A stretch of DNA of 15,912 nt from Verrucomicrobiota bacterium (GTDB lineage: Bacteria; Verrucomicrobiota; Verrucomicrobiia; Chthoniobacterales; UBA10450). Made by a program: the position numbers and the translations under genes. How positions within the stretch are numbered: position 1 is the first letter of the stretch; each line of letters begins with the position of its first letter. Below are positions 6,772 to 12,081 of the stretch, piece by piece. Location: assembly GCA_003219355.1 (NCBI GenBank), contig QHOQ01000055.1, positions 1-15,912 of the forward strand, written 5' to 3'. The notes under the pieces were generated by a model, which ran no database searches, was not told the DNA's origin, and saw only the letters and a list, made by a program, of their open reading frames with translations.

Positions 6772-7299
6772 CTATTTATTCAACGTTCCGGCGTCACGTT
6801 TCGGATGTCCTGGTTGGCCCACGAAACGCAGCCTTTGGTCTAGAGGCTTCTTGTGCCAGCGCTGTTGTCGCACTGCCTCGAACAAGACAATTGCAACAGC
6901 GGTGGCGAGGTTCAGGCTGCGCGTCCCGTACATCGGGATCCTGACGCAGCTATCAATATTAGCGGAAAGCAAATTCTCCGGTAGCCCCTTTGTTTCGCGG
7001 CCGAACACGAGAAAATCACCTTGGCGAAACCTTGCTTCGTAGTAGGCGCGTTTCGTTTTCGTCGTGAGAAAAAAATAGCGCGCCTCCGGTTGCGCCCCCC
7101 GCAAGGCGTCGAAGGACTCCCAAAGCTGCACGTTGACTTCGTCCCAATAATCGAGACCCGCCCGTTTCAATTGCCGATCTTCCAGCGAAAAGCCAAGCGG
7201 CTTGACCAGGTGCAAGGTAGATCGCGTTGCGAGGCAAAGCCGGCCAATGTTGCCGGTGTTCGGCGGAATCTCCGGCTCGATCAGGACAACATTAAACAT
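6772..7299 (-). CDS. trmL: tRNA (cytidine/uridine-34 2'-O)-methyltransferase TrmL (SPOUT family)
   Basis: TrmL methylates the 2'-hydroxyl of the wobble nucleotide in leucine tRNAs using S-adenosylmethionine. The three SPOUT motifs are clear: NTGNIGR at residues 14-20, LVFGRETKGLP at 97-107, and IPMYGTRSLNLATAVAIV at 121-138, which forms the knotted SAM site. At 175 residues it is slightly longer than the E. coli protein because of a basic C-terminal tail (about 150-175). The ATG at 7299 matches the usual MFNVVL start. It begins 45 bases after the transaldolase stop and is followed after 38 bases by a secreted peptidoglycan-binding protein gene. That odd partner has been kept beside it long enough for the pair to be duplicated together. 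The gene is intact, unlike its relic at 5515-5670. Confidence 0.95.
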   Translation of the reverse strand: MFNVVLIEPEIPPNTGNIGRLCLATRSTLHLVKPLGFSLEDRQLKRAGLDYWDEVNVQLWESFDALRGAQPEARYFFLTTKTKRAYYEARFRQGDFLVFGRETKGLPENLLSANIDSCVRIPMYGTRSLNLATAVAIVLFEAVRQQRWHKKPLDQRLRFVGQPGHPKRDAGTLNK

Positions 7300-7344
7300 G
7301 CTGTGGCCAGCGTGGCCGACGCGGGCACGGGGCAGCGACTGTGG

Positions 7345-8334
7345 CTACAACTTGCTGGCGACGAACTTTTCGAGTTTCACCACGTCAGCCGCGAACTTGC
7401 GAATGCCTTCCGCAGTTTTTTCCGTCGCCATCGCATTTTCATTCAAAAGCCATCGGAACTTTTTCTCGTCCAGGTCCACCTTGTCGATCTTTGCAGACTT
7501 CGCTTTTTCGGGGTCGAGCTTGCGTTCGATCGCCTCGAACGATTCCGAAAGCTCTTTCATCAATTCGGGACTAATAGTGAGCAAATCGCAACCCGCCAGC
7601 TCGCGGATTTGTCCGGCGTTGCGAAAACTCGCACCCATTACTTCGGTCTTGTAGTCAAATTTTTTGTAGTAATTGTAAACTTCGTTCACCGATTGCACAC
7701 CCGGATCTTCCGGCCCGGTATAGTCGCGCTTGTTTTCTTTCTTGTACCAATCGTAAATCCGTCCCACGAACGGCGAGATCAATTGCACTTTGGCTTCCGC
7801 GCAGCGCACCGCCTGCGGGAGCGAAAACATCAGCGTCAAGTTGCACCGGATTCCCTCCTTGGTCAGTTGCTCAGCCGCGTTAATCCCTTCCAACGTCGAT
7901 GCAATTTTGATCAGCACGCGTTCGCGCGGAATTTTGCGCTCCTCGTAAAGCTTCACCAGCTGCCGCGCCTTTTTGATCGAACCTTCAAAATCGAAGGACA
8001 AACGCGCGTCCGTTTCAGTGGAGACGCGACCAGGCACGATTTCCAAAATGTCGCACCCAAACTGTACGAGCAGATGGTCGCAGATGTCTTCAATCTGCGC
8101 AGCACCGCTTAAGCCGGAGTTCTTCCGATCGGTAAGGACTTCGTCGAGTAAATGCGCGTACTCCGATTTTTGCGTCGCGGCATAAACTAAACTTGGGTTC
8201 GTCGTCGCATCTTGCGGTTTGAATTGCTTCACCGATTCAAAGTCCGCGGTGTCCGCCACGATTTTTGTGAATTTCTTCAGTTGTTCAAGCTGGTTGAGTT
8301 TCGTTTTTTTCTCTTCAGCGACTGCGGTTGTCAT
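7345..8334 (-). CDS. tal: Transaldolase (TalA/TalB type)
   Basis: Transaldolase moves a dihydroxyacetone unit between sedoheptulose 7-phosphate and glyceraldehyde 3-phosphate in the non-oxidative pentose phosphate pathway. The 329-residue protein has VADTADFE with the catalytic Asp28, DATTNPSLV at 42-50, VSTETDARLSFD around 104-115, and the Schiff-base lysine K143 in LIKIASTLEGI. Length and motifs fit the TalB class and not the shorter FSA-like enzymes. The frame is open further upstream to 8397, but the ATG at 8334 has GGAGGG six bases before it and gives the usual short N-terminus, so I prefer it. The gene lies 97 bases after the class III aminotransferase stop and 45 bases before trmL. Confidence 0.95.
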   Translation of the reverse strand: MTTAVAEEKKTKLNQLEQLKKFTKIVADTADFESVKQFKPQDATTNPSLVYAATQKSEYAHLLDEVLTDRKNSGLSGAAQIEDICDHLLVQFGCDILEIVPGRVSTETDARLSFDFEGSIKKARQLVKLYEERKIPRERVLIKIASTLEGINAAEQLTKEGIRCNLTLMFSLPQAVRCAEAKVQLISPFVGRIYDWYKKENKRDYTGPEDPGVQSVNEVYNYYKKFDYKTEVMGASFRNAGQIRELAGCDLLTISPELMKELSESFEAIERKLDPEKAKSAKIDKVDLDEKKFRWLLNENAMATEKTAEGIRKFAADVVKLEKFVASKL

Positions 8335-8340
8335 AATTTT

Positions 8341-8346
8341 CCCTCC
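8341..8346 (-). promoter_or_regulatory. Ribosome-binding site that fixes the transaldolase start
   Basis: GGAGGG on the coding strand lies exactly six bases before the ATG at 8334. This supports that start over the in-frame ATG at 8397, which would add 21 residues. Confidence 0.8.
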
Positions 8347-8431
8347 ATTTAATTGAACGCGAACGCGCGCTCGGTTCGCCGTCTTCAGTGTACGCACGCC
8401 GACTCACCCCGACAACGGCAAACCTGACAAT

Positions 8432-9850
8432 TTAAGCGGGAATGGTGGAGCGCGTTTCCGACGCGCGACGCGAGCCAAGCGCTGCTTTGACGAAATTATT
8501 TCCGAGCTCCCACATCGGCCCCGGAAATCTGCGGCATTCCATTAGCACATCATCCAATGCGTTAACGAACATATCGATCTCGCGCTCACCGATGATCAAT
8601 GGCGGTAGGATTTTCATCACGTCCATGGCGTGCCCGGCCACTTGCGTGAGAATGCGATGCTTACTCAACATTTGGGTCACGATCATTTGCGCAAAGAGCA
8701 CCTTGTCGATCTTGTGCAATAGCTTCCACGCCATCTTCAATTTGAACTCGTGGGGCTCATGAAATTCGATCCCGATCATCAGGCCTTTGCCGCGCACTTC
8801 TTTTATGAAAGAATGTTTCGCGCGTAACCCATCAATCTTCTCCGTGAGCAGCGCACCCATTTTAGCAGCGTTTTCGATTAAATTTTCCTGATCGATACTC
8901 TCCAGCGCGGCGAGCCCGCAAGCCATCGCCAGATTATTTCGACCAAACGTCGTCGAGTGGACTACGCAACGGTCCATGCGCGAAAAAGTTTTCTGGTGAA
9001 TATCGCGTCGCGTCACGATGGCGCCGCAAGGCACGTAACCACCGCTCAAAGTTTTCGCCAGCGTGATGATGTCCGGCTCTAAATTCCAATGCTGGAAGCC
9101 AAACATTTTCCCGGTGCGGCCAAGCCCGGTCTGCACTTCGTCAGAAATCAAGAGCGTTCCATATTTGCGGCAAAGTTCCTGTGCACGAACAAAGAAATCC
9201 GTTTTCGGTGTTTGGCAGCCTTTTCCCTGCACTGTCTCAATGACGAACGCGGCGACATCGCGCGAGCGCAGTTGCCGATCTAACGCCTCAAGATCATCGA
9301 TCGGCACACGCGCATCGAAACCTTCCATGAGCGGTCCGAAACCTTCGGTGAAACTCTCGCAGCCCATCAACGAGAGCGCACCGAGACTCAACCCATGAAA
9401 CGCGCTTGCCAATGAGATTGCCCGTTTGCGACCAGTTGCAGCGCGGGCAAACTTCAGTGCACCCTCCATTGCTTCCGTGCCGGAATTACAAAAGAAAACT
9501 GCATCCAGATGCGGCGGCGTTCGTTTGACAAGGGCTTCCGCGAGCAATCCGCTCAGCAGCGAACAGTCCATCTGAACCATGTTTGGCAAATCGAGATCAA
9601 GCACATCGCGAATCGCCTGCTTCACGACAGGATGATTCCGTCCGACGTTGAAAACGCTGTAGCCGCTTAGAAAGTCCAGATACGGCTGGTTATCCATATC
9701 ATAGAGGTATGCGCCTTCCGCTCGCGCATAGACCTTGTCGAAACCGATCACGCGCTGCGCCGCCACCAGTGTGCGGTTCACGTGCTGCTCGTGCAGCTGA
9801 TAATTCTCACCCAGCCGCGCTAAGATGATTTCCTTCAAGTCAAACGCCAT
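8432..9850 (-). CDS. Class III PLP-dependent aminotransferase (ornithine/putrescine aminotransferase-like)
   Basis: The 472-residue protein is a fold-type I, class III aminotransferase. It shows NSGTEA (122-127) for cofactor phosphate binding, FHG around 151-153, SDEVQTGLGRTG (236-247) with the Asp contacting the pyridine nitrogen, and TLAKTLSGGYVPCGA with the PLP lysine at K266. The family includes acetylornithine, ornithine, GABA and putrescine aminotransferases and the hopanoid enzyme HpnO; the substrate cannot be read from the sequence. The C-terminal part contains an unusual stretch (about 370-415: KLLHKIDKVLFAQMIV, TQVAGHAMDVMKILPPL). The ATG at 9850 gives a normal N-terminus, without a strong Shine-Dalgarno. 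It is upstream of transaldolase on the same strand. No defects seen. Confidence 0.88.
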   Translation of the reverse strand: MAFDLKEIILARLGENYQLHEQHVNRTLVAAQRVIGFDKVYARAEGAYLYDMDNQPYLDFLSGYSVFNVGRNHPVVKQAIRDVLDLDLPNMVQMDCSLLSGLLAEALVKRTPPHLDAVFFCNSGTEAMEGALKFARAATGRKRAISLASAFHGLSLGALSLMGCESFTEGFGPLMEGFDARVPIDDLEALDRQLRSRDVAAFVIETVQGKGCQTPKTDFFVRAQELCRKYGTLLISDEVQTGLGRTGKMFGFQHWNLEPDIITLAKTLSGGYVPCGAIVTRRDIHQKTFSRMDRCVVHSTTFGRNNLAMACGLAALESIDQENLIENAAKMGALLTEKIDGLRAKHSFIKEVRGKGLMIGIEFHEPHEFKLKMAWKLLHKIDKVLFAQMIVTQMLSKHRILTQVAGHAMDVMKILPPLIIGEREIDMFVNALDDVLMECRRFPGPMWELGNNFVKAALGSRRASETRSTIPA

Positions 9851-9868
9851 GGTGTAACGCTCTATGAT

Positions 9869-9885
9869 TTGCGTCCGAAACGCAA
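9869..9885 (-). other. Small hairpin with UUCGG loop in the aminotransferase leader
   Basis: On the leftward strand TTGCGT and ACGCAA flank TTCGG, a perfect six-base stem with a loop of the stable UUCG type, about 19 bases before the aminotransferase ATG. There is no T-run, so it is not a convincing terminator. It may be chance or may affect translation initiation. Confidence 0.3.
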
Positions 9886-9899
9886 CCGCGACGCTCCGG

Positions 9900-10406
9900 T
9901 TATGGATCCCAGTCTTGATACGCTTCGTGCGCGCCCACCTGCAGGTTAGTTTTTCCAGGCGAATGTCGCTCTAATTGGGCGGCGAGCCATTGGAACCATT
10001 CAAAGGTTTTACATGAACCGCTCCGGCGGCGCTCTTCCTCGACGTAAGGCCGCAGCTTCCGCCACGCAAGGCGAACCGTGCCGCCGACCAGGTCCGCGAC
10101 AACACGCAGTGGAACGATCCGTGCATAAACGGAATAACCGAGGCCCTCCAGAATCACGCCAACGGAGTGGGCTGCCTCCAGCACACGCGCATCCGCCTCA
10201 ATTGCCGAAGCGCTCGAACCATCTGGGATACTGTGTACCGTAATCATCGACTTCATCCACTCCGGCGATAAGAGTGCCTGGACGGCAGCATAAGCCGCAC
10301 GCTCCTGCCGCGCTCGTCGCGATCGCTGCGCTTCAATCAGTCCGAAAGCGACCCCCGTGATAACTGTGAGCGCGGTCGCCACATTCGCAATCGTACTGAG
10401 ATCCAC
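9900..10406 (-). CDS. Membrane-anchored protein of unknown function, possibly DUF4760-like
   Basis: I do not recognise a specific function for this 168-residue protein. Residues 5-24 (TIANVATALTVITGVAFGLI) form one N-terminal transmembrane helix, followed by a strongly basic stretch (QRSRRARQER), so the remainder (about 35-168) is predicted to be cytoplasmic. The soluble part is mostly helical and ends with FEWFQWLAAQLERH. Its topology and style recall DUF4760-type proteins, a weak impression that I could not check. The start is GTG at 10406, with GGGGGAG nine bases upstream; an ATG two bases earlier is out of frame. It sits between a strong terminator upstream and the class III aminotransferase 49 bases downstream, so it probably has its own promoter. 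Confidence 0.7.
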   Translation of the reverse strand: MDLSTIANVATALTVITGVAFGLIEAQRSRRARQERAAYAAVQALLSPEWMKSMITVHSIPDGSSASAIEADARVLEAAHSVGVILEGLGYSVYARIVPLRVVADLVGGTVRLAWRKLRPYVEEERRRSGSCKTFEWFQWLAAQLERHSPGKTNLQVGAHEAYQDWDP

Positions 10407-10436
10407 ATCTGTATTCTCCCCCAGGCGCAGAAAATG

Positions 10437-10472
10437 AAAAGCCGCAGGATTCCCACGGAATCCTGCGGCTTT
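10437..10472 (-). terminator. Strong intrinsic terminator after the small secreted protein array
   Basis: AAAGCCGCAGGATTCC (10438-10453) and GGAATCCTGCGGCTTT (10457-10472) form a perfect 16-base-pair stem with a three-base loop. In the leftward transcript the stem ends in CTTTTCATTTT. It lies 21 bases after the stop of the gene at 10494-10844 and just upstream of the next gene, so it separates the two transcription units. Confidence 0.92.
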
Positions 10473-10493
10473 GAGTTTGCGAATTAATTTCGC

Positions 10494-10844
10494 TTAATCT
10501 TCGACAAGAACGCGTTCCACGACGCGCTTCTCACCGGTGCCGGTGTAATACACACGTACCTTCTGACCAGCCCGGAGCGGGGCCGTCACGACCGTACCGG
10601 CGCCATTGACGATGCGCGCGGCCGTGCCGAGCGCGAAGCTAACCGGGCCTTCCGCGCTGCGAACGACGATGGTTTTGCCGGGCTCGTATGTGGTCACGGT
10701 GCCAGCTGAGTACGTGGTTGTCTCAGTGGTCGTGGCCGTGTCGGGTGCGGTTGTTGTGGTTCGTTCCGTTGTGCTTGTGCTCGTTTGCGCGAACGCGATC
10801 GGCGCGATCATCGCGCAAGCGAGAGCGATCATTATTCTTTTCAC
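10494..10844 (-). CDS. Small secreted Thr-rich protein, paralogue 1 of 3
   Basis: The function is unknown. The 116-residue product begins with a signal peptide (MKRIMIALACAMIAPIAFAQ, likely cleaved after AFA). Then comes a Thr/Ser-rich linker (about 19-47), then a compact beta-rich domain: TYEPGKTIVV, VSFALGTAARIV, LRAGQKVRVYYTG, VVERVLVED. I prefer the GTG at 10844: it has GGGAGG six bases upstream, and the aligned GTG is used in the same context by both paralogues. The ATG two codons earlier abuts the Shine-Dalgarno and is not conserved (CAT in paralogue 2). It is the last gene of the array, directly before the strong terminator. Exported location is well supported; the beta-domain fold (possibly OB- or SH3-like) is only a guess. 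Confidence 0.82.
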   Translation of the reverse strand: MKRIMIALACAMIAPIAFAQTSTSTTERTTTTAPDTATTTETTTYSAGTVTTYEPGKTIVVRSAEGPVSFALGTAARIVNGAGTVVTAPLRAGQKVRVYYTGTGEKRVVERVLVED

Positions 10845-10850
10845 TATCAT

Positions 10851-10856
10851 CCTCCC
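10851..10856 (-). promoter_or_regulatory. Ribosome-binding site of secreted paralogue 1
   Basis: GGGAGG on the coding strand is six bases before the GTG at 10844. The same hexamer and spacing occur in all three paralogues and decide the start codon. Confidence 0.8.
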
Positions 10857-10910
10857 TTGTTTGTTATCACTTCTTCCCCATGGTTCGTAGCCTGGGGACC
10901 CAATGGCCGG

Positions 10911-10973
10911 CTATCTAGCGCGGCCGTCGAGAGTTTGACTGCCACCGGCACCGAGGTATTCGATCGAATCCAC
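10911..10973 (-). promoter_or_regulatory. Conserved 63-base non-coding block upstream of paralogue 1
   Basis: This block matches 11474-11536 at 60 of 63 positions, more than the coding regions around it. It contains the perfect 12-base palindrome ATTCGATCGAAT at 10958-10969 and lies 67 to 129 bases upstream of the GTG start. Position and conservation suggest a promoter/operator or a structured leader; no convincing -35/-10 pair was found. Confidence 0.6.
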
Positions 10974-11003
10974 GTCATCATCCCTTCGCGCACCAACAAA
11001 CCC

Positions 11004-11024
11004 CAGGATCCACTCTGGACCCTG
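11004..11024 (-). terminator. Possible weak terminator after paralogue 2
   Basis: In the leftward transcript CAGGGTCC and GGATCCTG form an eight-pair stem (one G-U pair) with a five-base loop, followed by GGGTTTGTT. The T-run is poor, so termination would be partial at best. Confidence 0.35.
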
Positions 11025-11053
11025 TGGCTCTAAATTGGCGAATTTCTTTTCGC

Positions 11054-11404
11054 TTAATCTTCAACAATCACGCGTTCCACGGCCCGATTCTCGTCCCTGC
11101 CCGTGTAATAAACCCGGACACGCTGACCCGGTTTGAGCGCTGACGTGATGACATGGCCGGTGCCGTCGACGATGCGAGCGGCAGTACCCAGCGCGAAGCT
11201 GACCGGTCCCTGGTTGCTCTGGACCACAATCGTCTTGCCAGGCGTATACGTCGTTACCGTGCCGGCAGTGGAGGTTGTGGTTGTTTGCGTTGTCGTTGTT
11301 GGTTGTGTGTTAGTTGTTGCTTTCTCTGTCGTTGTCGTACTTGTCTGGGCGAACGCCAACGGGGCGGTCAGCGCGCAGGCGAGAGCGATCATTATTGTTT
11401 TCAC
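11054..11404 (-). CDS. Small secreted Thr-rich protein, paralogue 2 of 3
   Basis: The function is unknown. It is the same length as paralogue 1 (116 residues from the conserved GTG at 11404) and closely similar to it: signal peptide MKTIMIALACALTAPLAFAQ, a Thr/Gln-rich linker (about 19-47), then the beta-rich domain with TYTPGKTIVV, GPVSFALGTAARIVDG, LKPGQRVRVYYTG and AVERVIVED. The open frame extends upstream to 11455, but those residues (MATNQWRRSNNK and so on) would precede the signal peptide and cover the Shine-Dalgarno, so they are rejected. The gene is the middle member of an array with a repeat period of about 560 bases. The unit includes the upstream non-coding region. Differences from paralogue 1 concentrate in the linker. 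Confidence 0.82.
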   Translation of the reverse strand: MKTIMIALACALTAPLAFAQTSTTTTEKATTNTQPTTTTQTTTTSTAGTVTTYTPGKTIVVQSNQGPVSFALGTAARIVDGTGHVITSALKPGQRVRVYYTGRDENRAVERVIVED

Positions 11405-11410
11405 TATATG

Positions 11411-11416
11411 CCTCCC
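11411..11416 (-). promoter_or_regulatory. Ribosome-binding site of secreted paralogue 2
   Basis: GGGAGG on the coding strand is six bases before the GTG at 11404. In this copy the position of paralogue 1's upstream ATG is CAT, which rules that codon out as the family start. Confidence 0.8.
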
Positions 11417-11473
11417 TTGTTTATTATTACTTCTTCTCCATTGGTTCGTAGCCACGGGGCCCCATGGCCGCCG

Positions 11474-11536
11474 CTACCTAGCGCGGCCGTCAAGAGTTTG
11501 ACTGTCACCGGCACCGAGGTATTCGATCGAATCCAC
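11474..11536 (-). promoter_or_regulatory. Conserved 63-base non-coding block upstream of paralogue 2
   Basis: This is the second copy of the block at 10911-10973, with three differences in 63 bases. The palindrome ATTCGATCGAAT is at 11521-11532. The block ends 70 bases before the GTG start, almost the same spacing as in the first copy. On the leftward strand it contains TTGACG, which is TCGACG in the other copy, so that -35-like match is not conserved. Confidence 0.6.
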
Positions 11537-11561
11537 TCATCATCTTGTCGCGCATCAACCA

Positions 11562-11593
11562 AGCTCGCAGGCTCTGCACTTGAACCTGCAGCT
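11562..11593 (-). other. Imperfect hairpin after paralogue 3
   Basis: AGCTGCAGG (leftward strand, 11593-11585) pairs with CCTGCGAGCT (11571-11562) with one bulged base and a 13-base loop, followed by TGGTT. It may be a weak terminator or processing site between paralogues 3 and 2; the T-run is too poor to be sure. Confidence 0.3.
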
Positions 11594-11616
11594 CCAAGTC
11601 TCGGAATGTATTTCGC

Positions 11617-11934
11617 TTAATCTTGGTCAAGCACCACGCGCTTGGCAGCGTGCATCTGGCCTCTCGAAGTGTAAACAATGACGCGACTTCCAGGCCTGAT
11701 CAGATGTTGGTCGATTTTCTTGCCGGCTTTATCGACGTAATGGGCTGTCTTGCCAAGCACGTAACTAATCGGATTGTCTTCCCTCTCAGTCCGGACAACG
11801 ATTCTTTTCCCGGGTTCGTAGGTGGTCACTGTGCCTTGCGAACTCGTTGAGGTTTCCGTTGTAGTCGTGCTTGTTTGTGCAAACGCCACTGGCACGATGA
11901 GCGTGCAAGCGAGAACGATAATTGTTTTCTTCAC
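11617..11934 (-). CDS. Small secreted protein, paralogue 3 of 3 (most diverged)
   Basis: The function is unknown. The 105-residue product has a signal peptide (MKKTIIVLACTLIVPVAFAQ) and a short Thr/Ser linker (about 20-35). Its beta-rich domain aligns with the other two: TYEPGKRIVVRT, NPISYVLGKTAHYVDKAG, LIRPGSRVIVYTS, AAKRVVLDQD. It starts with GTG at 11934, six bases after GGGAGG. It is the first gene of the array in the direction of transcription and faces purL across a 147-base divergent gap. Its shorter linker, charged loop (TEREDN) and different upstream region suggest it split off before the duplication that made paralogues 1 and 2. All three genes share TTCGCTTAATCTT (plus strand) around the stop codon. 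Confidence 0.8.
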   Translation of the reverse strand: MKKTIIVLACTLIVPVAFAQTSTTTTETSTSSQGTVTTYEPGKRIVVRTEREDNPISYVLGKTAHYVDKAGKKIDQHLIRPGSRVIVYTSRGQMHAAKRVVLDQD

Positions 11935-12081
11935 GATGACCCTCCCTCTTTTACTGTTGCTGTTCTATTCATGCTTCGCGGCTCGCTGACTTAGCGGACG
12001 CGCAACCCTGGCGCTACTTCGAAGCAATATACGAATTGCGCGATTGAGCGAGCCCCCAGATTCGTTAATGTGTGATGCGTT
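11935..12081. promoter_or_regulatory. Divergent intergenic region between paralogue 3 and purL
   Basis: This 147-base gap must hold the start signals for both the leftward array and purL. GGGAGG at 11941-11946 is the ribosome-binding site of paralogue 3. TATATT on the leftward strand (12026-12031) resembles a -10 element, but no matching -35 element is evident. No Shine-Dalgarno precedes purL. The 63-base block of the other paralogues is absent here. Confidence 0.4.

Noticed and set aside
6285..6944. A Pro/Ala/Leu-rich plus-strand frame of 219 codons
   Set aside because: Its repetitive protein is the antisense reading of the 18-base repeats in copy B. Such repeats stay open in several frames.
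7021..8112. A 363-codon open frame on the plus strand
   Set aside because: It lies opposite trmL and transaldolase, both with complete family motifs. Its translation is Arg/Phe/His-rich with no recognisable domain, as expected of an antisense shadow.
10911..10973. A sigma-70 promoter with TTGACG/TCGACG as -35 in the conserved block
   Set aside because: No acceptable -10 lies 16-18 bases downstream, and the hexamer differs between the two copies at its second base.
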